Positions 7,217 to 12,500 of a stretch of 12,506 bases of DNA are shown piece after piece. Within the stretch, counting starts at the first letter, position 1, and each line of letters begins with the position of its first letter. Source of the DNA: Candidatus Binatus soli (lineage in GTDB: Bacteria; Desulfobacterota; Binatia; Binatales; Binataceae); contig DLMJ01000025.1 in NCBI GenBank assembly GCA_002479255.1, positions 1 through 12,506 of the forward strand, read 5' to 3'. The notes under the pieces were generated by a model, which worked only from the letters and a program-made list of their open reading frames with translations, did no database searches and had not been told where the DNA came from. A program made the position numbers and the translations under genes.

Positions 7217-7972
7217 ATGACCCGACGATCGATCGCATTGGCAACCGCCGCGGGATGTGCGGCGATATTCGCGGCCGTGGCGCACGCGCCGCGGCTTTGT
7301 GCGCAACAAGCGCCTCCCCTGCCTGTCCATCAAGTACCGGATTCGAAAAACGGCGGCACGGTCGTGATGCTCTGCGACGGCAAGACCAGCGTGGAAGTGA
7401 AAGGCCTCAAGCCGGGCGAGTCGATGACTCATGCGCAGGCAGTCGAGGTCACGCGCGAGTTGATGGCGCAATGGCAGCGCGAGCATCCGAACGAAAAATG
7501 GGAGATGGCTAAAACCGTCCAGTCGTCCCAGCCGATACCGGCTCCACCTCCCGCATCGGGCGCCGATGCCGCGGCCAAGGCAACGGGAGCGAAGTTGCAA
7601 TCGAAGGGAACGCAGCAGGGCGACACCTATGCGAGCTTCACCGATCGCGATTACAAAGTTTGGAAGAACGAAACCGACAACTTCGTCGCGGAAGGGAAAC
7701 AGCTCTTCCACGACGGCGCGGCAATCGGCGGCACGATTGGCGTGAGCTGCGACATGTGCCATCCGGACGCGTCGAATACGCATCCCGAGACTTATCCGAA
7801 ATACCAGGTCCAGCTACAGCGCGTGGCGTTGCTGCGCGACATGATCGATTGGTGCATCGAGAATCCGGTCAAGGGCAAGGCGCTCGATCCCAACGATACG
7901 AGACTGCGCGCGCTCGAAGCCTATATCCTCGCGCAGCGCAAAGGCGTCGCGCTCGACTACGGCAAACACTGA
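7217..7972 (+). CDS. Mono-haem SoxA-like cytochrome c with N-terminal extension
   Basis: 251 residues. Residues 1-30 form a signal peptide (hydrophobic 8-22, possible cleavage near LCA-Q). A segment of about 60 residues (48-105), beginning VVMLCDGKTSVEVKGLKPG, matches nothing I know and ends in a Pro/Ala-rich linker (105-125). The C-terminal part holds one c-haem site, CDMCH (178-182), then LLRDMIDWCIENP (205-217) and a final LRALEAYILAQRKG (230-243). This ordering resembles the haem domain of SoxA and its relatives, in which a cysteine in an RI..C segment is the distal ligand. By position Cys212 could play that role, with Met209 as the alternative; this is inference. Presumed electron carrier for the upstream di-haem peroxidase or phosphoesterase. 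The ATG at 7217 has GAGG just upstream. Confidence 0.83.
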   Translation: MTRRSIALATAAGCAAIFAAVAHAPRLCAQQAPPLPVHQVPDSKNGGTVVMLCDGKTSVEVKGLKPGESMTHAQAVEVTRELMAQWQREHPNEKWEMAKTVQSSQPIPAPPPASGADAAAKATGAKLQSKGTQQGDTYASFTDRDYKVWKNETDNFVAEGKQLFHDGAAIGGTIGVSCDMCHPDASNTHPETYPKYQVQLQRVALLRDMIDWCIENPVKGKALDPNDTRLRALEAYILAQRKGVALDYGKH

Positions 7973-7993
7973 GCGGTCATCTCGTCGGGCGTA

Positions 7994-8012
7994 CATCCGC
8001 GCGCGGCGGATG
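7994..8012. terminator. Hairpin between convergent genes
   Basis: CATCCGC (7994-8000) pairs with GCGGATG (8006-8012) around GCGCG. It sits in the 46-bp gap between the cytochrome gene (+) and the small membrane-anchored protein gene (-), where a bidirectional terminator is expected. There is no T tract on either side. Confidence 0.45.
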
Positions 8013-8018
8013 CGGCCG

Positions 8019-8468
8019 TTAGCTGCGACGCTTATCGAGCCCGAGCAGCATCAACATCATGATCAGACGATCATTGCGCGGTTTGAGCTGCGGCGCCGTT
8101 TCCTTTTCGGCCAACATCTCGCGCAGCGCCGTATCGCCGAAGGCCTCGAACACGACCCGCTCGTCGATGCCAATTGAGAATCGCTGCGATGAAGCGTCGC
8201 TTGCCGGTAGCGGGTGCGCGACTGAAAACTGCTTCCACGGACTGATCGGACGGTTCCATAAGTGAAGATCGAGCGGAACACGATGGGGGACGCTAATTTG
8301 AGGACGTATCATCGGCGACGTTCGCATCCGCTCGAGCAATGGATTATTGAGTAACGGTAACGCCAGCAGGAGCACCACAGCTCCAAAAAGCGAAACCAAT
8401 CCGATCATCGCCGCGTGCCAATTCCGCGTGTCGATACTGTCGGTGGGCAAATGCGCTTGCAGCTTCAT
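8019..8468 (-). CDS. Small membrane-anchored protein of unknown function
   Basis: 149 residues, not recognised. One clear membrane segment near the N-terminus, about 22-41 (IGLVSLFGAVVLLLALPLL), would leave residues 42-149 on the other side, probably periplasmic. The soluble part has no cysteine and no motif I can name; it has a Pro-rich stretch (52-80) and a charged, helical C-terminus ending in basic residues. The ATG at 8468 is preceded by AGGA about 12 nt upstream. It is convergent with the cytochrome gene and lies downstream of the region that carries repeated fragments of the phosphatidyltransferase 3' end. No homology evidence backs it, so it could be a chance open frame, although the hydrophobic helix and start site argue for a real gene. 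Confidence 0.5.
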   Translation of the reverse strand: MKLQAHLPTDSIDTRNWHAAMIGLVSLFGAVVLLLALPLLNNPLLERMRTSPMIRPQISVPHRVPLDLHLWNRPISPWKQFSVAHPLPASDASSQRFSIGIDERVVFEAFGDTALREMLAEKETAPQLKPRNDRLIMMLMLLGLDKRRS

Positions 8469-8570
8469 CGCGTACCCGTCCTGGAGCCGGGCGAGAACCG
8501 TACCTCTTAAAGCGTAGGCCTATCTCCCCCTCCGGTATAGACTTCATCGCTTCGAAAAAGACCCGCGCTG

Positions 8571-8587
8571 CATTAGAACGGCTAATG
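8571..8587. other. Short hairpin beside 3'-end fragment A
   Basis: CATTAG (8571-8576) pairs with CTAATG (8582-8587) around AACGG. It lies 9 bp from the outer edge of the phosphatidyltransferase 3'-end fragment, and could be the former terminator or an insertion boundary. It is short enough to be chance. Confidence 0.25.
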
Positions 8588-8595
8588 TATTTTCT

Positions 8596-8653
8596 GCGCC
8601 AGCGGTAGAAGAGCCAGGCGCGCTCCGAGATCGCGGCGAGGTAGAACAGCGCG
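8596..8653 (-). pseudogene. Fragment A of phosphatidyltransferase 3' end
   Basis: 58 bp matching 10452-10509 (55 of 58 identical by hand count) at the 3' end of the intact CDP-alcohol phosphatidyltransferase gene, in the same orientation. On the minus strand it would encode ALFYLAAISERAWLFYR, against ALFYVAAISERAWLFYR in the intact protein. One of the three differences is synonymous (TCG/TCC serine), one is a conservative Val to Leu and one falls in the final residues. The match stops abruptly at 8653, 17 bp past the glycosylase stop codon. It has no start and is a remnant, probably the oldest displaced 3' end. Confidence 0.8.
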
Positions 8654-8670
8654 CCGCGCTGACGTTTCGC

Positions 8671-9642
8671 CTACAGCCTTATCTCCTTCTGCAGCCACGG
8701 AATCGGCTTGCGGCTGTGACGCCAGAAGAGATCCTCCCAGACATAATCAATCGCCACACTGGCATAATCGCCATACCTTTGGTTGAGGTCCCCGAGAATC
8801 TTGCGCACAGGCACTAACGTCTTGTTGTAAAGTAGTCGCGAATAGATTTTCTGCTGCCAGGGCGCAATATGGTCCAGGCGCGCGTAGCGGTGGCATGCGG
8901 GATACAATAGGATTCGTGCCGTTTCAGGCCCGACACCATAGAGTCTCAGCAACTTCTTTCTCGCCGAGTCCGGATCGAGAGTGCGCAGCTCCAGATCGTT
9001 CACAGTTCCGCGGGCGAAGTCATCGGAGAGCCTTTTCAGGAAGCGGGCCCTGTAGCCGACCTTCAGAGCCCTCAACTCCTCGTCTGAAACGTGGTCGAGA
9101 TCCTCGGGTCGCCACATCGCGAACAGGCTCTTCGAGTCAAAACTGACCTTGGTACCGAATGCTTCGAGCAAGGCGTTCATCATCTGGACAGTTCGTCGCA
9201 CGGTCGCGTTTTGCAGAAGAATTGCGATCACGAGTAATTCGTAGATGCTGTTTGCGCTCGAATCTCTCATCCCGCGCCATCTCCGCCACACACCCTGAAT
9301 GCGACGGTCTTGCCGTGCGAGTCGCCCGAAAGCGCGGAGCTCCGTGTCGAGATCGAATCGCCAGACCAACTCGCGCCGCACGATTTCCCGATCGGGCGCC
9401 GTCACTTGTCTGTCGCTGAAAATGGACACGCGCAGTGCCGGTTCAGCGATCGACCCTCCATTTTCAATTCGCACACCGTAAAGACTCCCGCCCACGCGCA
9501 GTGTTTGCCAATACCTGTCAGGCTCCCACGCTTCCAATGGCGCGGGAAAGTGAGATGGCTTGTGGAACGTTCCGTCGAAGTGGAACGGAGCTGCCGGGAA
9601 AATCTGCGCAGCAGCGCGCTTCTGAAAGCTTCTTGAGCGCAT
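8671..9642 (-). CDS. AlkA-like HhH-GPD DNA glycosylase
   Basis: 323 residues, related to the base-excision DNA glycosylases of the HhH-GPD superfamily (AlkA/OGG type), which flip damaged bases out of DNA and cleave the N-glycosidic bond. Residues about 20-105 resemble an AlkA-type N-terminal beta domain. The helical core begins at ELLVIAILLQNATVRRTV (135-152), equivalent to the ILGQQVS helix. The helix-hairpin-helix reads LYGVGPETARILL (234-246), and Asp257 in ARLDHIAPW sits where the catalytic aspartate is expected. No iron-sulfur cysteine cluster is present. The lesion specificity cannot be told. ATG at 9642 has a strong GGAAGGAG site 8-9 nt upstream, which overlaps the stop codon of fragment B. 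The gene is bracketed by two copies of the phosphatidyltransferase 3' end and looks somewhat less GC-rich than its neighbours, which suggests acquisition. Confidence 0.8.
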   Translation of the reverse strand: MRSRSFQKRAAAQIFPAAPFHFDGTFHKPSHFPAPLEAWEPDRYWQTLRVGGSLYGVRIENGGSIAEPALRVSIFSDRQVTAPDREIVRRELVWRFDLDTELRAFGRLARQDRRIQGVWRRWRGMRDSSANSIYELLVIAILLQNATVRRTVQMMNALLEAFGTKVSFDSKSLFAMWRPEDLDHVSDEELRALKVGYRARFLKRLSDDFARGTVNDLELRTLDPDSARKKLLRLYGVGPETARILLYPACHRYARLDHIAPWQQKIYSRLLYNKTLVPVRKILGDLNQRYGDYASVAIDYVWEDLFWRHSRKPIPWLQKEIRL

Positions 9643-9656
9643 CGACTTACTCCTTC

Positions 9657-9764
9657 CTACGGGGAATTGCGGGCGCGGTGGAAGAGCCAGGCGCGCTGGG
9701 AGATCGCGGCGACGTAGAACAGCGCGACCAGCGGCGCGAGGCCGCGCACGACTGCGGCAAGCAT
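9657..9764 (-). pseudogene. Fragment B of phosphatidyltransferase 3' end
   Basis: Positions 9675-9751 match 10458-10534 of the intact phosphatidyltransferase gene at 73 of 77 bases (hand count), and the match continues past a 3-bp gap to 9762. The fragment stays open as a 35-codon frame from an ATG at 9764 to a TAG at 9657-9659. It reads VRGLAPLVALFYVAAISQ, then RAWLFHRARNSP, so it carries its own C-terminal variant. Differences are Ile to Val, Glu to Gln and Tyr to His, and the 3-bp gap keeps the frame. Its stop codon overlaps the ribosome binding site of the glycosylase gene 14 bp downstream, as in a natural operon joint. It is most simply the end of a related gene that arrived together with the glycosylase. 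Confidence 0.8.
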
Positions 9765-9785
9765 TGAGCCCCCTCGTCGGGCAGC

Positions 9786-9812
9786 TTTACAAAGCACCCT
9801 GAGGCTGATAAC
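9786..9812 (+). promoter_or_regulatory. Candidate promoter of the toxin-antitoxin pair
   Basis: TTTACA (9786-9791) and GATAAC (9807-9812) are separated by 15 bp, which is short. Transcription would begin around the palindrome at 9812-9825, about 25 bp before the antitoxin start. Both boxes are imperfect. Confidence 0.35.
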
Positions 9813-9825
9813 ACCTAATTAGGTG
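9812..9825. promoter_or_regulatory. Palindromic operator of the toxin-antitoxin operon
   Basis: CACCTAATTAGGTG is a perfect 14-bp palindrome 23 bp upstream of the antitoxin gene and next to its likely promoter. A further half-site, AGCACC, occurs in direct orientation at 9793-9798, and the right arm extends to AGGTGCT. Phd/YefM antitoxins repress their own operons by binding such paired sites; this assignment rests on position and symmetry. Confidence 0.65.
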
Positions 9826-9848
9826 CTGTACCGGGGGAAGTATTCGCC

Positions 9849-10139
9849 ATGCTCGACATCACGAAGGATATCCAATCTCTGACAAATTTTCGACGCAAAT
9901 CGGGCCAATTCCTTAAACAGCTCAAGAAGAGCAAGCGACCCGTGGTGCTGACCGTCAACGGCAAGGCCGAGGCAGTCGTGCAGGACGCTCAAGCCTATCA
10001 GCGGTTGCTCGATATCGCGGCCCGCGCCGACGTTTACGAGGCCATTCGGCAGGGCTTGGACGACATCGCCCACGGCCGGACGCGGCCTGCCCGTGAGGTA
10101 TTCAGCGAGTTCCGCCGGCGCCATGGCTTATCTCGTTGA
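9849..10139 (+). CDS. Phd/YefM-family antitoxin
   Basis: 96 residues. The N-terminal part has the Phd/YefM DNA-binding fold: a TNFRRKSGQFLKQLKKS segment (12-28), then the strand-turn RPVVLTVNGKAEAVVQDAQAY (30-50) typical of the family. The C-terminal half (55-96) is the usually flexible toxin-neutralising tail, here rich in Arg. It would bind the palindrome just upstream to repress the operon and would inactivate the downstream toxin. ATG at 9849 follows GGGGGAAG about 8 nt upstream. The 3' end overlaps the toxin start by 17 bp, typical of coupled translation. The pair lies between two copies of the phosphatidyltransferase 3' end and runs convergent to that gene. Confidence 0.88.
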   Translation: MLDITKDIQSLTNFRRKSGQFLKQLKKSKRPVVLTVNGKAEAVVQDAQAYQRLLDIAARADVYEAIRQGLDDIAHGRTRPAREVFSEFRRRHGLSR

Positions 10140-10443
10140 ACTGACAATCCGCGCCGAGCAAGACCTCGACCACATATATGAGCTAATCTCGGCGGACGAT
10201 TCCGCCGCCGCTGCTCTTTGGTTTTATGGACTCGAGACGGCGATCTACACGCTCCGTGCGCTACCCCGACGCTGCCCGATTATTCCCGAAAGCAAAAAGG
10301 CCAAACACGGGTTGCGGCATCTGCTCTACGGCTCGAAGCGCGACGTGTACCGCGTGATTTACGATATCGATGAACCGCGCAAACTGGTTCGTGTTGTGAC
10401 GATCCGGCACGCAGCTATGGATGAGTTTATCGAAGAACTGTGA
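10123..10443 (+). CDS. RelE/ParE-superfamily toxin
   Basis: 106 residues of the RelE/ParE fold: an N-terminal strand YLVELTIRAEQDLDHIYELI (3-22), a helical middle, then HLLYGSKRDVYRVIYDIDE (65-83) and a final strand VRVVTIRHA (88-96). The segment RHLLYGSKRDVYRVIYDID is characteristic. RelE members cleave mRNA on the ribosome, and ParE members poison DNA gyrase; the sequence does not settle which, and I see no decisive RelE catalytic set. ATG at 10123 lies inside the antitoxin gene in another frame, and the longer frame to 10093 has no support. The stop codon is only 5 bp from the convergent stop of the phosphatidyltransferase gene, so insertion happened exactly at that gene's end. Confidence 0.87.
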   Translation: MAYLVELTIRAEQDLDHIYELISADDSAAAALWFYGLETAIYTLRALPRRCPIIPESKKAKHGLRHLLYGSKRDVYRVIYDIDEPRKLVRVVTIRHAAMDEFIEEL

Positions 10444-10448
10444 CCGCG

Positions 10449-10976
10449 TCAGCGCGAGCGGTAGAAGAGCCAGGCGCGCTCGGAGATCGCGGCGACGTAG
10501 AACAGCGCGATCAGCGGCGCGAGACCGCGCACGATCGCGCCGGCAAGCGCCGGCGGCGGTGAAATCGCAAGCGCGATCACGAGCGCATAGTTGATGATCC
10601 CGCCCCAATGACCGAGCCGGCTCCGTACCGGTCCCGCCGCGCGCTCTGCGATCACGGCCGAATCGATCGCGTACTGGCTGAACGAAAGCGCGATGAGGAT
10701 CGGGATGTAAAAAGGTATCGCGCCGGCCGCCGCCTCGCAAAAGGCCGCCGCCAGCACGAACGTCACATCCGCAACTGCGTCGAGCCATCGCCCGCTCCCG
10801 CTCGCGACGCCCAGCCGCCGCGCGATTCGCCCGTCGATGAAATCGCTGGCCGCGGCAACTATCGCGACTATCGCGAATGCCGGCCGTCCCTGATGCCCAT
10901 GCGCCGCCATCCCGATCCAGATTGCGGCCAGCGCGAATCTGAGCGCGCTCAGGCCGTTGGGTATCTGCGCGAGCAT
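10449..10976 (-). CDS. CDP-alcohol phosphatidyltransferase
   Basis: 175 residues, an integral membrane enzyme of the CDP-alcohol phosphatidyltransferase family, which joins a CDP-activated lipid to an alcohol such as glycerol-3-phosphate or another lipid head group. The full catalytic signature is present: Asp45-x2-Asp48-Gly49-x2-Ala52-Arg53-x8-Gly62-x3-Asp66-x3-Asp70 (SDFIDGRIAR to GRWLDAVAD). Several hydrophobic helices surround it. The acceptor alcohol is not determined. The ATG at 10976 places the PNGLS-type N-terminus typical of the family at residue 6; a GTG one codon upstream is possible, while a longer frame to 11090 would run into the divergent neighbour's promoter. The 3' end is the parent of fragments A and B. 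Gene is divergent from the DHH phosphoesterase. Confidence 0.88.
   Translation of the reverse strand: MLAQIPNGLSALRFALAAIWIGMAAHGHQGRPAFAIVAIVAAASDFIDGRIARRLGVASGSGRWLDAVADVTFVLAAAFCEAAAGAIPFYIPILIALSFSQYAIDSAVIAERAAGPVRSRLGHWGGIINYALVIALAISPPPALAGAIVRGLAPLIALFYVAAISERAWLFYRSR
10452..10548 (-). repeat. Parent copy C of the thrice-repeated gene 3' end
   Basis: The last 97 bp or so of the intact phosphatidyltransferase gene are the source copy of a segment that returns as fragment B (9675-9762) and fragment A (8596-8653), all in direct orientation. The shared core is AGCCAGGCGCGCT followed by AGATCGCGGCGA. Spacing between copies is about 700 bp (toxin-antitoxin) and about 1,020 bp (glycosylase). 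The copies resemble attachment-site duplications left by insertions at a gene end. Confidence 0.75.
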
Positions 10977-11048
10977 CACGGCCCCGCGGCCGCGGCGGTG
11001 TTTTGGTGTTTCGCTCGCGAGAGCCGAATGCTCTACAATCGTTCCCTT
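10977..11048. promoter_or_regulatory. Divergent promoter region with TACAAT box
   Basis: 72 bp between two divergent genes. TACAAT at 11034-11039 (five of six to TATAAT) would start + strand transcription near 11046, only a few bases before the DHH gene's ATG at 11049, implying a leaderless or nearly leaderless message. No -35 of good quality is visible. No ribosome binding site precedes that ATG, which fits. Confidence 0.35.
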
Positions 11049-12026
11049 ATGCCCGGAAAAACTTCCCGCACGATTCAGGTCGTCAGCCACGGTCCGTCAT
11101 GCCTCGACGGAGTGATGGCGGCGGCCGCGGTGGCGCGCTTTTACGATGGCCATAATGTCTTCACGACGCTGGCCGGCAACAACGACGCCGACCACGTAAT
11201 ACAGAATCTGACGCTCAAGTCCGACGACGCCGGCATCGAAAACGAAATCTGGATCACCGATTTGTCCTGGAACTCACCGGCGACCGGCGCGCATCTGGTG
11301 GAGTTGAGTGAGCGGGGCGCACGGATTTACTGGATCGATCACCATCGCACCGCAGTCTCCCGCGCCGATGCCCCCGAGTTCAAGGCGCCGTTCGCCGGCA
11401 AAGTTCTAAGCGAACAATATTCGGCGGCGCGCCTGACCTTCAATTTTCTCAAGCGAATGGGGCGCGACCTTCCCGATCGTCAGCGCGCCGAGTTCGAGGC
11501 TTTCCAGCCCTTCGTGATGATAGCCGACGATCACGATCGCTGGATTCACAAAATTCCCGAGTCTTCCGAATGGGCGCTCGCCGTGCAGACGCTCGGCGGA
11601 GCTTCGTCGTATCGCGAAATCCTGAAACTGCGCGAGCCGCGGATGAGCCGCAAGCTGCGCGCCGCGTTCGAGTCGGGTCAGGATGCGATGCGCCGCAGCG
11701 TCGAATTGGCCCACGCGACGATGGTCGATCGCCCGCTCGACAATGGAATCACGGTGCGGACGGCGTGCTGCTTCGGCTACAGCAGTGAAGTCGCGGCGCA
11801 TCTCTACAAGGGACAGACTCGCACGGTCGTTGCGCTGTTCGATCTGCGAAGCCAGGGCGTCAGCCTGCGGCGCAGCTCCGACTGCGAGGTCGATTTGTCG
11901 ATCCTCGCACAGCATTACGGCGGCGGCGGTCACGCCGCGGCGTCGGGCTTCGCGCTTCCCGATTTGCGCCGTCTTCCGGCCGAGCGGCTGGCCGAAATTC
12001 TTGGCGATCAGCTCGAGCAGGGATGA
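11049..12026 (+). CDS. DHH-DHHA1 phosphoesterase, NrnB-like
   Basis: 325 residues. The DHH catalytic domain carries SHGPSCLDGVMAA (13-25) in place of the DPDGDA-type first motif, then ITDLSW (69-74) with Asp71, and WIDHHR (95-100), the DHH triad. MIADDHDRW (157-165) supplies another aspartate. The C-terminal DHHA1 domain ends with YGGGGHAAASGF (290-301). HGPxCxDG is the form I associate with the NrnB/COG2404 branch, which degrades short oligoribonucleotides or cyclic-nucleotide products with Mn2+; classical RecJ and NrnA differ. The exact substrate is uncertain. ATG at 11049 is chosen as the start closest to the motif; ATG at 11028 (seven residues longer, GAGAG upstream) is the alternative. 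The reading frame is open far upstream but only as antisense to the phosphatidyltransferase. The stop codon lies in a 10-bp tandem repeat. Confidence 0.85.
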   Translation: MPGKTSRTIQVVSHGPSCLDGVMAAAAVARFYDGHNVFTTLAGNNDADHVIQNLTLKSDDAGIENEIWITDLSWNSPATGAHLVELSERGARIYWIDHHRTAVSRADAPEFKAPFAGKVLSEQYSAARLTFNFLKRMGRDLPDRQRAEFEAFQPFVMIADDHDRWIHKIPESSEWALAVQTLGGASSYREILKLREPRMSRKLRAAFESGQDAMRRSVELAHATMVDRPLDNGITVRTACCFGYSSEVAAHLYKGQTRTVVALFDLRSQGVSLRRSSDCEVDLSILAQHYGGGGHAAASGFALPDLRRLPAERLAEILGDQLEQG

Positions 12027-12064
12027 GCAGGGGTGAGCAGGGGTGAGCAGGGGTGAGCAGGGGT
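12015..12064. repeat. Five tandem copies of a 10-bp unit
   Basis: GAGCAGGGGT is repeated five times head to tail (first copy GAGCAGGGAT). The first one and a bit overlaps the last codons of the DHH gene, so the TGA at 12024-12026 is formed by the repeat itself. As the unit is not a multiple of three, a change in copy number after the stop has no effect on the protein. The last copy joins GACCCCTGC to form a hairpin. Confidence 0.9.
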
Positions 12065-12073
12065 GACCCCTGC
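12057..12073 (+). terminator. Hairpin after the DHH gene
   Basis: GCAGGGG (12057-12063) pairs with CCCCTGC (12067-12073) around TGA, about 31 bp after the DHH stop codon and at the end of the tandem repeat. It could stop transcription or protect the mRNA; no T tract follows. Confidence 0.4.
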
Positions 12074-12248
12074 ACCCAGTGTTAAGGCCGCGCTCCGTTG
12101 TCGCGCGCGGCCCCTGGCCGTTGGCACGGCTGGCCAGCCCGTGGGCACGGGTAGCCAGTATTAAGAGACCGCGCGCCGTTGGCGGCGGCATGAAGGAAGA
12201 ATCACCTGCGCGGTGGGCGGTCGCGGCGGCGACGGCGCAGTGAGAATC

Positions 12249-12275
12249 GCGAGATACGCGCAGCGCGTCTCTCGC
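12249..12275. other. 27-bp imperfect hairpin
   Basis: GCGAGA (12249-12254) pairs with TCTCGC (12270-12275), and inside it CGCG (12257-12260) pairs with CGCG (12264-12267) around CAG; only one position in the bulge fails to pair. It stands in the gene-free tail, with no nearby gene that it would obviously terminate. Confidence 0.4.
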
Positions 12276-12485
12276 TCTCGGCCGTGGGAGATAAAGATGC
12301 ATCCTGCGGATTTTTCGATTAACGGTGGGCAGGGGTAACCCATTGTATCTTAGTGAGGAAGAAGAAAGATGCGGGCTTCGCCCTGTTAGAAGGGAGTAAG
12401 AGAAGAGATGCGGCTGCTGTTTGTGTCATCCCGAGCGGAGTCTGCGGAGCCGAGGGACCCCGGGTCTGGTGCAGGGGGAAAGAGC

Positions 12486-12500
12486 TAGGGAACCTCTGCA
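12486..12500. repeat. 15-bp repeat, inverted copy of 9-23
   Basis: TAGGGAACCTCTGCA is the reverse complement of the 15 bp at the left end. It lies six bases from the window's end, next to a GTCATCCCGAG-type intergenic repeat. This fits an assembly break in a multi-copy sequence. Confidence 0.6.

Noticed and set aside
8344..8547. 67-codon minus-strand frame following fragment A
   Set aside because: It overlaps the better supported membrane-anchored frame in another phase and has no ribosome binding site or recognisable product; it is at most a read-through tail of fragment A.
10608..11048. Upstream extension of the DHH gene to 10608
   Set aside because: This part is antisense to the phosphatidyltransferase gene and has a composition rich in Arg and Pro, while the first catalytic motif begins just after 11049.
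12015..12064. CRISPR array
   Set aside because: Units of 10 bp are directly adjacent with no spacers and no cas genes are present.
9..12500. Whole window as a transposon bounded by inverted repeats
   Set aside because: No transposase or integrase is encoded and the content is mainly housekeeping; a dispersed repeat at contig ends is simpler.
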